Source: Methylobacterium durans (GTDB lineage Bacteria > Pseudomonadota > Alphaproteobacteria > Rhizobiales > Beijerinckiaceae). Taken from it: DNA of 64,000 nt. A model generated the notes under the pieces. The model worked only from the letters and a program-made list of their open reading frames with translations. It ran no database searches and was not told where the DNA came from. Shown here in pieces: positions 55,779 through 64,000 of this stretch. Within the stretch, counting starts at the first letter, position 1. Each line of letters starts with the position of its first letter. Location: contig NZ_CP029550.1 in the NCBI RefSeq assembly GCF_003173715.1, positions 4,511,501 through 4,575,500 on the forward strand. Reading direction: 5' to 3'. The position numbers were made by a program, and so were the translations under genes.

Positions 55779-56276
55779 ATGCCAGAAGAGACGCAGGGCG
55801 ATAGCCCGCAGCTGACCGCAATAGCTGCCGACCTCGTTTCCGCCTACGTGGCCAACAATCCCGTGCCGCCTGCCGAGCTTCCCGCCCTGATCGCCAGGGT
55901 TCATGCGGCGCTGGACGGTCTCGCGAGCGGGCTGCGCCACCTCCCCGCGGACGAGCAGCCGAAGCCCACGCCGACGCAGGTGCGTCGGTCCGTCACGCCG
56001 GATGCCCTGATCTCGTTCCTCGACGGGAAACCCTACAAGACGCTCAAGCGGCACCTCGCCAAGCACGGGCTCGAACCGAACAGCTACCGCGAGCGGTACG
56101 GCCTGCCGCGGGACTACCCGATGGTCTGCCCGAACTATTCCGAGCAGCGCTCGGCACTGGCGCGTAACCTCGGGCTCGGGCGCCCCGGCGGCGGGGCATC
56201 GCAGATTGGCGGGGACGAAGCCGCGCCCACGCCCGCGGCGCGGACAGGCCGCGGCCGCCGCGCGACGTGGCCTTGA
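55779..56276 (+). CDS. MucR/Ros-family transcriptional regulator without finger cysteines
   Basis: 165 residues from ATG 55779 with GGTGGGA upstream. An N-terminal helical part (LTAIAADLVSAYVANNPVPP) is followed by the MucR core: ALISFLDGKPYKTLKRHLAK, YRERYGLPRDYPMVCPNYSE and RSALARNLGLGRPGGG. In Ros/MucR the finger begins with Cys before the E/L-D-G-K stretch; here the position is Ile/Ser/Phe, as in MucR relatives that fold without zinc. MucR proteins are H-NS-like repressors that bind AT-rich DNA in alphaproteobacteria. It may silence the AT-rich accessory DNA nearby; that target is inference. Confidence 0.85.
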   Translation: MPEETQGDSPQLTAIAADLVSAYVANNPVPPAELPALIARVHAALDGLASGLRHLPADEQPKPTPTQVRRSVTPDALISFLDGKPYKTLKRHLAKHGLEPNSYRERYGLPRDYPMVCPNYSEQRSALARNLGLGRPGGGASQIGGDEAAPTPAARTGRGRRATWP

Positions 56277-56781
56277 TCCCGCTCACCGCGCCCCGGCCCC
56301 GGCGAGAGTGGCGGCAGGTCGATGAGGAATCGGGCGTGGCGACCACCGCGCTCGCAGCCATGGCCACCGTGGCCCTTCCTCGCTTTCGTGCCTGCCTCCA
56401 AGACAGGCAGCCCGGACATTTCAGTCAGCACCGGGCTGGGCCACGTCAGCGTCTTGAACATGCTGTCGTGTGTCATGCCTGGGTACGGATCCGCGGCCAT
56501 GTCGCCTTGCTTCCGGCTCCCTGCACCAATCTCGGCCTTAGCCCTGAATGCCACCGGTTGATTGTTCTCCGGTTGAACGTTTTACGTGCAGATCAAGCTG
56601 ATGAGGCGTGAGGGTTGACCTTGGCTTCCTTGCCGGGGGTCTGGTCGCGACACACCGGGCACCGTCCGTGGTGCGCCGCCTTCCGCGAGAGTCGGACGGC
56701 CGAGCTCCTCGGTAGGCAGCGCCCTCCGGCCTGGCCTGAGCGAAACGGGTCGGGGATGCCGGGACAGCCCCAACCCCCGGA
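56277..56781. other. Intergenic region, no gene seen
   Basis: 505 bases between the MucR gene and the Met/His-rich protein gene. A leftward frame (56135-56554) begins with a plausible sequence but overlaps MucR and becomes Arg/Pro-rich; I do not support it as a gene. Confidence 0.35.
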
Positions 56782-57057
56782 TCACATGCCGCGGTGATTC
56801 ATGCCGTGCATGTTCCGCATCCCGCCGCCATGCCGCATGCCGCGCATACCACTGCCATGCCGCATGCCATGCATGTCGCCCCGTCGCATGCCACGCATGC
56901 TGCCGTGTCGCATGCCTTCGTGGCCCATGCCGCGGTCGCGGACCTGGGTCAGGACATCGCCCGGCGCCGCCGTCCCGGCCGGGACGGAAAGCGGAGCCGC
57001 TTGGAGGGGGGTGATACCGGCGAAGGCGGCGACGGCAGCGATCACAAAGATCCTCAT
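56782..57057 (-). CDS. Exported Met/His/Gly-rich protein
   Basis: 91 residues from ATG 57057. A signal peptide (MRIFVIAAVAAFAGITPLQA) is followed by a 20-residue spacer and then about 45 residues made almost only of Gly, Met, His and Arg in repeats of the type GMRHG/GMHGM/GMRRG. Such Met/His repeats bind Cu(I)/Ag(I) or Ni in periplasmic metallochaperones. Located about 1 kb from the copper cluster that begins at 58003, it may be part of the metal response. No fold is expected for the repeat part. Confidence 0.68.
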   Translation of the reverse strand: MRIFVIAAVAAFAGITPLQAAPLSVPAGTAAPGDVLTQVRDRGMGHEGMRHGSMRGMRRGDMHGMRHGSGMRGMRHGGGMRNMHGMNHRGM

Positions 57058-58002
57058 CGACAAAGTCCTAGGGCGGGAATACCCCGCCGGGGTTTACTCG
57101 GAAGAGTAAGCGCATAACACGCCTGGGCGATCTTCGTTCAATTTCGGCGGATGCGCGGGAAAAGGCCGTCCGGCGGCAAAGCCGCAGCGCCCCGGCTGCC
57201 AGGCGCGACGTAGTCGGGGAGGGCTGTCGGCGCCCCGAAGTCCTGTGGAGGTTCATTCTGGACGGCGGGGGCCATCCGTGGCCCTCGCTCGGAGCTCGGG
57301 CCCCGGCCGGGCCGCTCGGGACCCGACGTGCCGTACGCGTCCGGGGGCCGCGCCGGAAACGGGAACCGCCCACGCGAGACCTCGGGGCCTGAGCGGCATC
57401 GCGCCGCTCGATGCCTCGTCCGGGGGAGACGAGACCTGACGGCCCTCTCCCGAAGTCGGGACGGACGTGGTTGGTCTCGGCATGTCCAGGGAGGAGCGGC
57501 CCCATCGTGGACCTCGGCGCCAGGGCATGAAGCCGGGCTGGCCCCTCCGACCGCCTGCGCGCCCCGTCCATGACGGGCGGCGCGACCGACACGCTCGTTC
57601 GCTCCGGCGCGGATGCGCCCAGCCGGCCCGTGCGCCACCCCTTCGAGAGGCGCGGCGACACCGTGGGCTGGCCCCGCGCGTCAGGTGCGCGCCCCGCGCA
57701 GCCGATGGTCCAGGGCTCCGACCCCTGCCATAAACTCCGTGTCCGGGTATGCCCGGCAAAAGCCCCGCAGGAAGCCGGCTTGCTCAAGCAGCGGAAAGGA
57801 TCGAGGAACCAGGTCCAGGCCGCCTTCGACGCTCACGTCGCCTCACAGGCCACCAGCTGGGCGGTGACACTGACGGCATCTGGGGGGCGTCGGATGCCGC
57901 GACGAGCGGATGTCATCCCGTCCCCGCAATGGGGGCAGCTCCGGGGGAAGTCGGTGCAGGAGGTGGCGCGTCCCGCCGGGTGTATCCGGCTCCGGGGCTC
58001 CG
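57058..58002. other. Intergenic region, no gene seen
   Basis: 945 bases. Long open frames are present on both strands because of high GC, but their translations are Arg/Pro/Gly-rich with no signal, start context or family resemblance. It separates the eroded accessory stretch from the copper cluster. Confidence 0.4.
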
Positions 58003-58305
58003 TCAGACAATACGGGCGATGAGACTGCCGACCTCGTCGGCAAGGCGCTGCCGTTCGGCCTCCGGAAGGTCACCGGCGAGGGATGACTGGACGAGCGCGT
58101 GCATGTGGTCCCGGACCATGTCGGACTGGACGCGGCGCAGGGCGGCGATGACGGCGTCGATCTGGTGGGCGACGTCGACGCAGTAGCGCCCCGTCTCGAT
58201 CATCTGCTGCACGCCGCGGACCTGTCCCTCGATGCGGCGAAGCCGGGGGATCTGCTGCTTGTGGTCGACCGGGACGCCCCCGTGGTCCTCTGCGGAACCT
58301 GACAT
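58003..58305 (-). CDS. CsoR/RcnR-family metal-sensing repressor
   Basis: 100 residues with the all-helical DUF156 fold: QIPRLRRIEGQVRGVQQMIE, YCVDVAHQIDAVIAALRRVQ and DHMHALVQSS. The metal ligands are Cys42 and His67, the equivalents of CsoR Cys36 and His61. The third CsoR ligand (Cys65) is Leu71 here, with His69 two residues before, so this is not a canonical CsoR and its metal or ligand preference is uncertain. It is divergent from the four-helix copper-binding protein with an operator-like palindrome between, so it probably represses both. Confidence 0.85.
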   Translation of the reverse strand: MSGSAEDHGGVPVDHKQQIPRLRRIEGQVRGVQQMIETGRYCVDVAHQIDAVIAALRRVQSDMVRDHMHALVQSSLAGDLPEAERQRLADEVGSLIARIV

Positions 58306-58358
58306 GCTGCCGTGTACCTCTGGTGGGGAGGGCGAACGACGACCCGAAACCCGGAACT

Positions 58359-58375
58359 ATACCCCGAAAGGGTAT
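58359..58375. promoter_or_regulatory. CsoR-type operator palindrome
   Basis: ATACCCCGAAAGGGTAT is an inverted repeat with a C-tract/G-tract core (ATACCC-n5-GGGTAT), the type-1 operator pattern bound by CsoR/RcnR tetramers. It sits in the 165-base region between the divergent repressor (58305) and the copper-binding protein gene (58471). Confidence 0.7.
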
Positions 58376-58470
58376 GTTGAAAGAGCTGAGCGCCCCTGGT
58401 CGCTCCTGAGCACCGGGGCCTCCCCCTTATAGTAAGGCTTGGCCCGACCCCCAACAATGCGAGCGATGGA

Positions 58471-58803
58471 ATGCATCAGATGAGCCATGACATGCAGGCC
58501 TGCATCGACGAATGCCTGCGCTGCTACCAGACCTGCCTCGGCATGGCGTCGAGCCACTGCCTGCCGGCCGGCGGCAAGCACGTCGAGCCCGAGCATCTCC
58601 GCCTGATGCTCGCCTGCGCCGAGATCTGCCGGACCTCCGCGCACTTCATGCTGCTCGGCACCCGGCACCATAAGCACACCTGCGCCGAATGCGCCGACGT
58701 CTGCGAGGACTGCGCGCGCTCCTGCGAGGCCGTAGGCGACATGCAGGCTTGCGTCGACCAGTGCCGGGCTTGCGCCGAGAGCTGCCGGAAGATGGCCGCC
58801 TGA
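58471..58803 (+). CDS. Cys-rich four-helix bundle copper-binding protein (DUF326/Csp-like)
   Basis: 110 residues with 16 cysteines in C-x3-C, C-x2-C and C-x6-C patterns along four helices: QACIDECLRCYQTC, LACAEICRTSAHFM, HTCAECADVCEDCARSC and QACVDQCRACAESC. It matches DUF326 and copper storage (Csp) proteins, whose Cys thiolates line the helix bundle and hold many Cu(I) ions. No signal peptide, so it is cytosolic (Csp3-like). The ATG at 58471 has a weak GGA upstream. The operator-like palindrome 100 bases upstream suggests induction by copper through the divergent repressor. Confidence 0.9.
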   Translation: MHQMSHDMQACIDECLRCYQTCLGMASSHCLPAGGKHVEPEHLRLMLACAEICRTSAHFMLLGTRHHKHTCAECADVCEDCARSCEAVGDMQACVDQCRACAESCRKMAA

Positions 58804-58849
58804 GTCCCGGGGAGCGGCCGGAGTGAGCCTTTCGAAACGGAGATCACAC

Positions 58850-59113
58850 ATGCGCACACAAGCCCTCATGCTCGGCGTCTCGTTGGCATTCGCCGGCGCC
58901 GCGAACGCCCAGGCGCCGGTCCGGCCGGACCTTCCGGGCTCGACCGCACCCGTGGTCACACGCACGCCTGATACCACCGGCAACGACCGGAACGTCGTGA
59001 TCGCGCCGGGCCCGACGGGTGCGTCGACCATCCAGACCGACTCGGCCGCCGGTGGAAATGCAGGCCAGCCCTCGCGTGCCGTCCCGCAAGGCGGCGGCGG
59101 CGGCAGCCGATGA
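58850..59113 (+). CDS. Small exported protein in copper cluster
   Basis: 87 residues; ATG 58850 starts a signal peptide (ALMLGVSLAFAGAANAQ). The mature part is Pro/Thr/Gly-rich (VRPDLPGSTAPVVTRTPDTT) and ends in a Gly-rich run with little predicted structure. It is 46 bases downstream of the copper-binding protein gene on the same strand and is probably co-transcribed. Function unknown. Confidence 0.65.
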   Translation: MRTQALMLGVSLAFAGAANAQAPVRPDLPGSTAPVVTRTPDTTGNDRNVVIAPGPTGASTIQTDSAAGGNAGQPSRAVPQGGGGGSR

Positions 59114-59676
59114 GGGCCGGCGCTCTCCGTTCGCGCGGCTGACCGACGGCTGAAGCCAGCGTCGGGCGATGTTGCCGCCCGGCCTAAAGACGCCTGCCGA
59201 GTGAGCTGCCCATGACCGGGGACCCGGGGAGAGCGCCGCCCGCGCGGGCATCCCGGTCCCGCGGCGAGATCCTCGGCACAAGCGGAGCGCTTCGGTCCGT
59301 TGGCCGGGGTCTCATCGACTGTCGACCATGCGACCCCTGGGGTAGCGGGTAGCGTGACCCGTTCGCCGCTTCCGGTAACAACGCTGGCGAGGGACGCGCT
59401 GGGGCACGGCGAACCGTTGAGGCCGGGGCGGCTCAATCGGACGATGGCGCTGCAGGTCCAGCAGCGGAACGATCTGGAACGGCGGCCCGGCGGCAGCCAG
59501 GCCGCTTGAACGCCTAGGCCGGAATCCGGCCTCCCGTAGCGTTCACCGGTCCCGCGCCCCCGTACGGACCGAGCGTTCAGCCTTCGCCCCTGCGGGCGCG
59601 TCGAACCCGGGGATCCCGGCAATCCTGGATGGCCCGTCACGCGCCTTGGCGATAGCCATCGCAGGCCGCTCCCGCG
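59114..59676. other. Intergenic region, no gene seen
   Basis: 563 bases between convergent gene ends (59113 and 59677). A rightward frame at 59300-59509 lacks start context and family resemblance. No clear terminator hairpin with T-run was found. Confidence 0.4.
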
Positions 59677-60456
59677 TTACGACGGTTTCGCAGCCTCGGC
59701 CCCCGGGTGGCGGCCCGCGCGCTGCGGCAGCAGGACGATGGCTGCCACGATGAAGGCCGCGATCACAGCCGATGCGAGCGGACGGCTGAGGTTCAGGCCA
59801 CCGTCGCCGACGGGCTTGTCGAGGAGGTCGCCCACGGTCGCGCCGAGCGGGCGGGTGAGGATGAAGGCCGCCCAGAACAGCAGCACCCGCGAGACCTGAG
59901 TCCGGTGGTAGAGGGCGACGACCCCGGCGAGGCCGGCCGCGAAGACCAGCGCGCCCCCCTCGTAGCCGAGGCCGCCGGTGTCGGCGAGCCAGTCGCCGAG
60001 CGCGGTGCCGAGCGTCTGCGAGAAGGTGATGGCCGCCCAGTAGAACGCCTCGACCCGCGGCGTCGAGACCGTGTCCACCGAGACGGTCCCCTCCGAGCGG
60101 TACCAGAGGCCGAGGATGGCCGCGAGGCAGAGGAGCAGCAGGCTCGACCCGCCCGTGTAGCCGATCCCCAGCGAGCGGTCGGCGAAATCCGCCATGGTCG
60201 TGCCGAAGGTCGTCGAGGCGACGATGGTGGCCCAGTAGAGGACCGGATGGAACCGTTGCGACAGGATCTGGGCGACGACGAGGGCGACCAGCGCGACGGC
60301 GAACAGCGCCGTGCCCGCGAGATAGCCCCAGCCGAGCGTCATCGTGACGGTGTCGCCGCCGGTCTCGCCGAGCGTCGTGGCGAGGATCTTGATGGTCCAG
60401 AAGCCGAGGGTAACCTCCGGGACCTTGCTCGGGACCGGGTACGTGTCGCGGTTCAT
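59677..60456 (-). CDS. COG4705 membrane protein
   Basis: 259 residues with about eight membrane segments. The family's repeated motif occurs four times: IKILATTLGETGGD, STTFGTTMADFAD, SQTLGTALGDWLAD and TRPLGATVGDLLDKP (T/S-x2-G-x-T-x-x-D pattern). This is the COG4705 inner-membrane family often found in metal-stress or two-component neighbourhoods; the transported or sensed molecule is unknown. It is 147 bases downstream of the histidine kinase on the same strand and may be a target or partner of it. Confidence 0.85.
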   Translation of the reverse strand: MNRDTYPVPSKVPEVTLGFWTIKILATTLGETGGDTVTMTLGWGYLAGTALFAVALVALVVAQILSQRFHPVLYWATIVASTTFGTTMADFADRSLGIGYTGGSSLLLLCLAAILGLWYRSEGTVSVDTVSTPRVEAFYWAAITFSQTLGTALGDWLADTGGLGYEGGALVFAAGLAGVVALYHRTQVSRVLLFWAAFILTRPLGATVGDLLDKPVGDGGLNLSRPLASAVIAAFIVAAIVLLPQRAGRHPGAEAAKPS

Positions 60457-60603
60457 GCTGCGGACCTCTTGTTCCGGCGCGTGTCGGCCCGCGCTCGCGC
60501 AAGGCCCGGCCCGTCGTCGGACGAAGCCTGTAGCCCATCCGAATGAGGACAGAATGAGCCTTGGGGATGCGCGCTGACGCGAACCGCGCTGACGCGAACG
60601 GCC

Positions 60604-61905
60604 CTAGGCAGGCAGCACGACGCGGGCGAGGACACCCTTGGAGCCGTCCCGGCGGTTCTCGACCGTCAGGCCCAAGTGGTTGCGCTCGGCGATGCGGCGG
60701 GCGATGGCAAGGCCGAGGCCGGAGCCTTCCTCGTCGGGCGGGGCGGCGCGGTGGAACCGGTCGAAGATGCGCCTCTCGGAACCCGCCGGAATGCCGCAGC
60801 CGGTGTCGAGGATGTCGATGACGACCTGGCCCTCCGGACGATGCAGGCGGACGTCCACCTGTCCGCCGGCCGGCGTGTAGCGCACGGCGTTGTCGATCAG
60901 GTTCGCGACGAGGACCCGGAGCTCGGCCTCGGAGCCCTGCAGCGTCGCGGGTGCATCCACCGTGACGCCGAGATCGACACCCTTGCGCTGGGCGACGACG
61001 ACGTGCTCGCCGACGCAGTCGAGAAGGAGGGGCACGATCTCGACCGGACCGGTCTCGGCCTGCGCGGGCGCATCGAGCCGGGCGAGGCGAAGCAACTGCT
61101 CGACGAGGGCGCTCGCGCGCCTCACGCCGCCCGCGATGGCGCCCCGGCGCTCGCCCAGGCCCGCACCGCCGTCGGCGCCCAGGTTGTCGACCTGGATCTG
61201 CAGGGCGGCGAGCGGCGTGCGCAATTCATGCGCCGCGTCGGCGAGAAAGCGCTTCTGGGCATCGAGCGCCGTGCGCAGCCGGGCGATCAGCCCGTTCATG
61301 CCCTCGACGAGGGGCGCCACCTCGACCGGGATGCCGGCCAGCGACAGCGGCGCCGCCGCCGCGGCGCTCCGGTCGGCGAGGTCGCGTGCGAGCGCGTCGA
61401 GGCGGCCGAGCATCCGGTTCATCGCCCAGCCGACGACGAGCCAGGACAGCGGGATGACGAGCAGGATCGGGGCCGCCGCCCCGATGGCGGCGCTGCGGGC
61501 GAACTCCCGGCGCACCCGGTCGCGCTGCGCGACCTGGACCGTCCAGACGGCGTTGCCCGTCGTGTAGGTCCGCCACGGCTCCCCGGCCATGACGGCGTCC
61601 GCGTAGCCGGTCGATGTGGGAGGCGCCAGCGCGGCCCCCTGCAGATCGCTGCGGGTGGGGACACCCCGGCTCCAGATGGTCACCGCGATCTGGTCCTCGG
61701 GGTCCTGGTCGGCGGCCGGCGGCGCGTCCGCGTCGGCGAGCCCGGGGCCGGCATTGAGGGCGACCTGCCGCAACTGCCCGTCGAGGAAGTCGGCGGCCTC
61801 GGTTCGCGCAAGGCCGTAGGCGACGAGCATCGCGATCAGGCCGACGAGCGTCAGGAGCGCCGTCATCCAGGCAAGCGCCGTCTTGCGGAGCGACGGCGAG
61901 GTCAT
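60604..61905 (-). CDS. Sensor histidine kinase (QseC/TctE type)
   Basis: 433 residues. First membrane segment at about 13-32 (WMTALLTLVGLIAMLVAYGL), a ~130-residue periplasmic sensor, second segment about 165-183 (AAPILLVIPLSWLVVGWAMN), a HAMP-like region, then HisKA with the phospho-acceptor His in FLADAAHELRTPLAALQIQV and HATPase with N box LIDNAVRYTPAG, G1 DTGCGIP, F box FDRFHR and G2 GSGLGLAIARRI. All catalytic boxes are intact. It starts within the stop of its response regulator (ATGA, 61902-61905). The signal is unknown; the copper-cluster location suggests metal or envelope stress. Confidence 0.9.
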   Translation of the reverse strand: MTSPSLRKTALAWMTALLTLVGLIAMLVAYGLARTEAADFLDGQLRQVALNAGPGLADADAPPAADQDPEDQIAVTIWSRGVPTRSDLQGAALAPPTSTGYADAVMAGEPWRTYTTGNAVWTVQVAQRDRVRREFARSAAIGAAAPILLVIPLSWLVVGWAMNRMLGRLDALARDLADRSAAAAAPLSLAGIPVEVAPLVEGMNGLIARLRTALDAQKRFLADAAHELRTPLAALQIQVDNLGADGGAGLGERRGAIAGGVRRASALVEQLLRLARLDAPAQAETGPVEIVPLLLDCVGEHVVVAQRKGVDLGVTVDAPATLQGSEAELRVLVANLIDNAVRYTPAGGQVDVRLHRPEGQVVIDILDTGCGIPAGSERRIFDRFHRAAPPDEEGSGLGLAIARRIAERNHLGLTVENRRDGSKGVLARVVLPA

Positions 61906-62561
61906 GATTTCGGCACCATCCAGCCGGCGCCGCGGACGTTGAGGATGACGCCCTTTCCGAACTTGCGCCGGATCGCGTGGATCAGGGCGTCGACGGCGTT
62001 GCTCTCGACCTCCTCGCCCCAGCCGTAGATGCGCTCCTCGATCTGCGCGCGGGACAGGATGCGTCCGGGGCGCTCCATCAGGGCATTCATGAGGGCGAAT
62101 TCCCGCGCGGGCAGCACCGCGACGGCATCCGCATGCGACAGGGCATGCGTCTCGGTGTCGAGTTCGGTCGGGCCGGCGACCAGGCACGAGGTCGCCCGGC
62201 CCGACCGCCGCCGGAGGACCGCGCGCATCCTGGCGAGCAGTTCGCGCGTCTCGAAGGGTTTGACGAGGTAGTCGTCCGCGCCGAGGTCGAGGCCGCCCAC
62301 GCGGCTGTCCACCGCGTCCCGGGCCGTGATGACGAGGACCGGCGTGTCGACCCCGCGGCTGCGGGCGTTCTTCAACAGATCGAGGCCGTCGGTGCCGGGC
62401 AGGCCGAGGTCGAGGAGCACCAGCGCGTGTCCATCACCGCGCAGCGCCGCTTCCGCCTCGCGGCCGTCGCGCACCCAATCGATCGACATGCCTTGCGCGG
62501 CGAGGGCCCGGACGAGGCCCTCGCCGATCATCGCGTCGTCTTCGATGAGCAGGATGCGCAT
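61902..62561 (-). CDS. OmpR/PhoB-family response regulator
   Basis: 219 residues. Receiver domain with the acidic pair (LLIEDD), phospho-acceptor Asp in LVLLDLGLPGTDGLDLLKNA (about residue 51), switch Thr in VLVITARDAVDSR and Lys in DDYLVKPFETREL. The C-terminal winged helix (about 125-219) has ALSHADAVAVLPAREFALMN, ILSRAQIEERIYGWGEEVES and VDALIHAIRRKFGKGVI. Standard length. It is followed by its sensor kinase with an ATGA overlap. In this neighbourhood it is likely to control copper or envelope genes, but no target site was identified. Confidence 0.92.
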   Translation of the reverse strand: MRILLIEDDAMIGEGLVRALAAQGMSIDWVRDGREAEAALRGDGHALVLLDLGLPGTDGLDLLKNARSRGVDTPVLVITARDAVDSRVGGLDLGADDYLVKPFETRELLARMRAVLRRRSGRATSCLVAGPTELDTETHALSHADAVAVLPAREFALMNALMERPGRILSRAQIEERIYGWGEEVESNAVDALIHAIRRKFGKGVILNVRGAGWMVPKS

Positions 62562-62759
62562 GCCATTCAGTGTCCACGGCCCCTAGCTTGGCCCGAGAAG
62601 ATTCCGTGCCGGCTCGCAGGGTGCAAAAGCTGCCCAGGGACCAAGGCCTGACGTTAACGGGACTGGCTTGCAAGCTTCGGATGGACCGGGGCGGATCCAG
62701 GCTTGAGACGAGGTCCGCGGCTCGGAGACCTGAGGCCGTGCCAGAGTTGCGGATGCGGG

Positions 62760-63185
62760 CTACGGCCCCGTGCAGGCGAGCGGTGCCCGCGCCGCGGGCA
62801 CGGCGGCGAGGTCGTCGAGGATCGGACAGTCCGGGCGAGCGTCGCCGGAGCAGCTGTCGGCGAGGTGACGGAGCGACCGGGCCAGGCCCTGCATCTCGGC
62901 GATCCTGGCCTCCAGCTCGCCGACCCGTCGCATCGCAAGCGCCTTGACGTCAGCGCTCGCCCGGCTCGTATCGCGCCACAGGTCGAGCAAGGCGCCCACT
63001 TCCTCGACCGAGAAGCCAAGGCCTCGCGCGCGCTTGACGAAGCGAAGGTCGTGGATGTCCGCGCCCTCATACACGCGATAACCGGCTTCGGACCGCGCCG
63101 CCGGCCGGATCAGGCCGATGCTCTCGTAGTACCGGATCATCTTGGCCGAGACGCCCGAGGCCTTTGCGGCTGCACCGATGTTCAT
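62760..63185 (-). CDS. cueR: CueR/HmrR copper-responsive MerR-family regulator
   Basis: 141 residues. The N-terminal MerR HTH is MNIGAAAKASGVSAKMIRYY then ESIGLIRPAARSEAGYRVYE, followed by a dimerisation helix. The metal loop is C112-SGDARPD-C120, the same numbering as the two Cu(I)-binding cysteines of E. coli CueR, and Ser (in KALAMRR-region S77-type) is replaced as usual in HmrR. It activates copA-type promoters when Cu(I)/Ag(I) binds. It lies 127 bases downstream of copA on the same strand. Confidence 0.9.
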   Translation of the reverse strand: MNIGAAAKASGVSAKMIRYYESIGLIRPAARSEAGYRVYEGADIHDLRFVKRARGLGFSVEEVGALLDLWRDTSRASADVKALAMRRVGELEARIAEMQGLARSLRHLADSCSGDARPDCPILDDLAAVPAARAPLACTGP

Positions 63186-63312
63186 ATCAAACTCCTGTCC
63201 GCGTTCGTTCGTCGACGGCCCTTCGGCCGCAGGCCCCTGGCCTTGAGACGGGAATGACCGACGGCCCGCGACCGCCGGCCCCGCCCGTCCTCGCCTCGGC
63301 GGGAGGCGCCTG

Positions 63313-64000
63313 TCAGGACGCCGGGGCCTTGGCCGTCTCAAGCACCGGCGCGAAAGCCCGCAGCCGGAGGGCGTTCAGGACGACGCTGACGCTGGAGACG
63401 GCCATGGCGAGCCCGGCGAACATCGGCGACATCAGGATGCCGAAGCCCGGGTACAGCGCACCGGCGGCGACCGGGATCAACACCGCGTTGTAGGCGAAAG
63501 CCCAGAACAGGTTCTGACGGATATTGCGGATCGTCGCTTGCGAGAGGGCGACGGCGTTCGCGACATTCCTGAGGTCTCCCGACATCAGCACCACGTCCGC
63601 ACTCTCCACGGCGATGTCCGTGCCGGTGCCGACGGCGAGCCCGACGTCGGCCTGGGCAAGCGCCGGGGCGTCATTGATGCCATCCCCGACGAAAGCCACG
63701 GTGACGGTGCCGTTCTCCTGCAGGCGGCGGACGACATCGGCCTTGTCGGTCGGGAGCACCTCCGCCTCGACCGCGTCGATGCCGAGGCGGCGGGCGACGG
63801 CCTGCGCGGTCCGGCCGTTGTCGCCGGTGACCATCACGACCTTCAGGTTCAGGCGATGCAGGGCCGCGATGGCCTCGGGCGTGGATGCCTTCACGGGGTC
63901 CGCGACCGCGACCAGTGCCGCGAGAACCCCGTCCACGGCGACGTACAGGGGCGTCTTGCCCTCGTCGGCCAGCCGCGCGGCCGAACCCGACAGGGCGCCA
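63313..64000 (-). CDS. copA: Copper-translocating P-type ATPase CopA, C-terminal part
   Basis: About 229 residues from the right edge to the stop at 63313; the gene starts outside the window. It has the P1B hinge ([20 protein letters not shown]) and [20 protein letters not shown] of the P domain. The last two membrane helices have YN in [14 protein letters not shown] (M7) and M-x-x-S-S in [18 protein letters not shown] (M8), which are the Cu(I) site residues of P1B-1 pumps. It exports Cu(I) from the cytoplasm. The catalytic DKTGT and N-terminal metal-binding domains are beyond the edge. Confidence 0.93.
   Translation of the reverse strand, partial: GALSGSAARLADEGKTPLYVAVDGVLAALVAVADPVKASTPEAIAALHRLNLKVVMVTGDNGRTAQAVARRLGIDAVEAEVLPTDKADVVRRLQENGTVTVAFVGDGINDAPALAQADVGLAVGTGTDIAVESADVVLMSGDLRNVANAVALSQATIRNIRQNLFWAFAYNAVLIPVAAGALYPGFGILMSPMFAGLAMAVSSVSVVLNALRLRAFAPVLETAKAPAS

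Noticed and set aside
56135..56554. Leftward ORF overlapping the MucR gene
   Set aside because: Starts plausibly but overlaps a real gene and degenerates into Arg/Pro-rich sequence; no ribosome site.
57068..58022. Several 80-240 codon frames in the region before the copper repressor
   Set aside because: Overlapping on both strands, random composition, no signals or start context.

Overview
The window is high-GC DNA and reads as a chromosomal segment of a Methylobacterium/Methylorubrum-type alphaproteobacterium. Evidence for this: a lanthanide uptake (lut) cluster next to an mfnB gene (methylofuran-type cofactor biosynthesis), a COX15-type heme A synthase, a MucR/Ros regulator, DUF2842, and the GC-rich codon use of the core genes. 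No rRNA, tRNA or CRISPR array was seen.

Layout. 1-9.8 kb: the end of a leftward mfnB and a small secreted DUF2380-like gene, then the rightward lut cluster (lutA to lutG translationally packed, then the TonB receptor lutH and a small exported protein). Lanmodulin, found beside lutH in the best-studied strain, is not in this window. 9.8-18.5 kb: an exopolysaccharide locus (undecaprenyl-phosphate sugar transferase, GT4 glycosyltransferase, Wza-like exporter, Wzz/GumC-like protein with a degenerate kinase domain, CelD-type acyltransferase, polysaccharide deacetylase). 18.5-33.8 kb: core genes, including heme A synthase, HlyIII, a bifunctional class A penicillin-binding protein, a GH13 trehalose-synthase-like enzyme, a metallo-beta-lactamase-fold hydrolase and gyrB, with several small exported proteins. 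One of these is split by an in-frame TAG.

33.8-57 kb is an accessory region. Its most unusual part (34.1-40.2 kb) is a leftward, tightly overlapping operon controlled by a divergent XRE regulator. It encodes an OGG-like HhH-GPD DNA glycosylase, two copies of a [small protein + ribokinase-like kinase/nucleoside 2-deoxyribosyltransferase] module, a QueC-like PP-loop enzyme between the copies, and an FRG-domain protein. I know of no described system with this gene set. One deoxyribosyltransferase copy has lost the catalytic Glu, and the other module carries two one-base frameshifts in homopolymer runs. Next come a SAM methyltransferase and a secreted c-type heme protein. At 43.0-45.7 kb is a compact RiPP cluster: a 58-residue precursor ending in YNR-M-HNR-HNR, a radical SAM/SPASM maturase, a 2OG-Fe(II) oxygenase and an HExxH-type peptide hydroxylase. 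It is followed by a Septu (PtuA/PtuB) anti-phage pair. 49-57 kb is gene-poor and eroded: an unknown 450-residue protein, a multiply frameshifted gene, a DDE transposase fragment, small orphan ORFs, a MucR-family regulator and a Met/His-rich exported protein.

58-64 kb is a copper-handling cluster: a CsoR/RcnR-type repressor with its operator, a Cys-rich four-helix copper-binding protein, a small exported protein, a COG4705 membrane protein, an OmpR/QseC-type two-component pair, CueR, and the end of a CopA copper ATPase that runs off the right edge.
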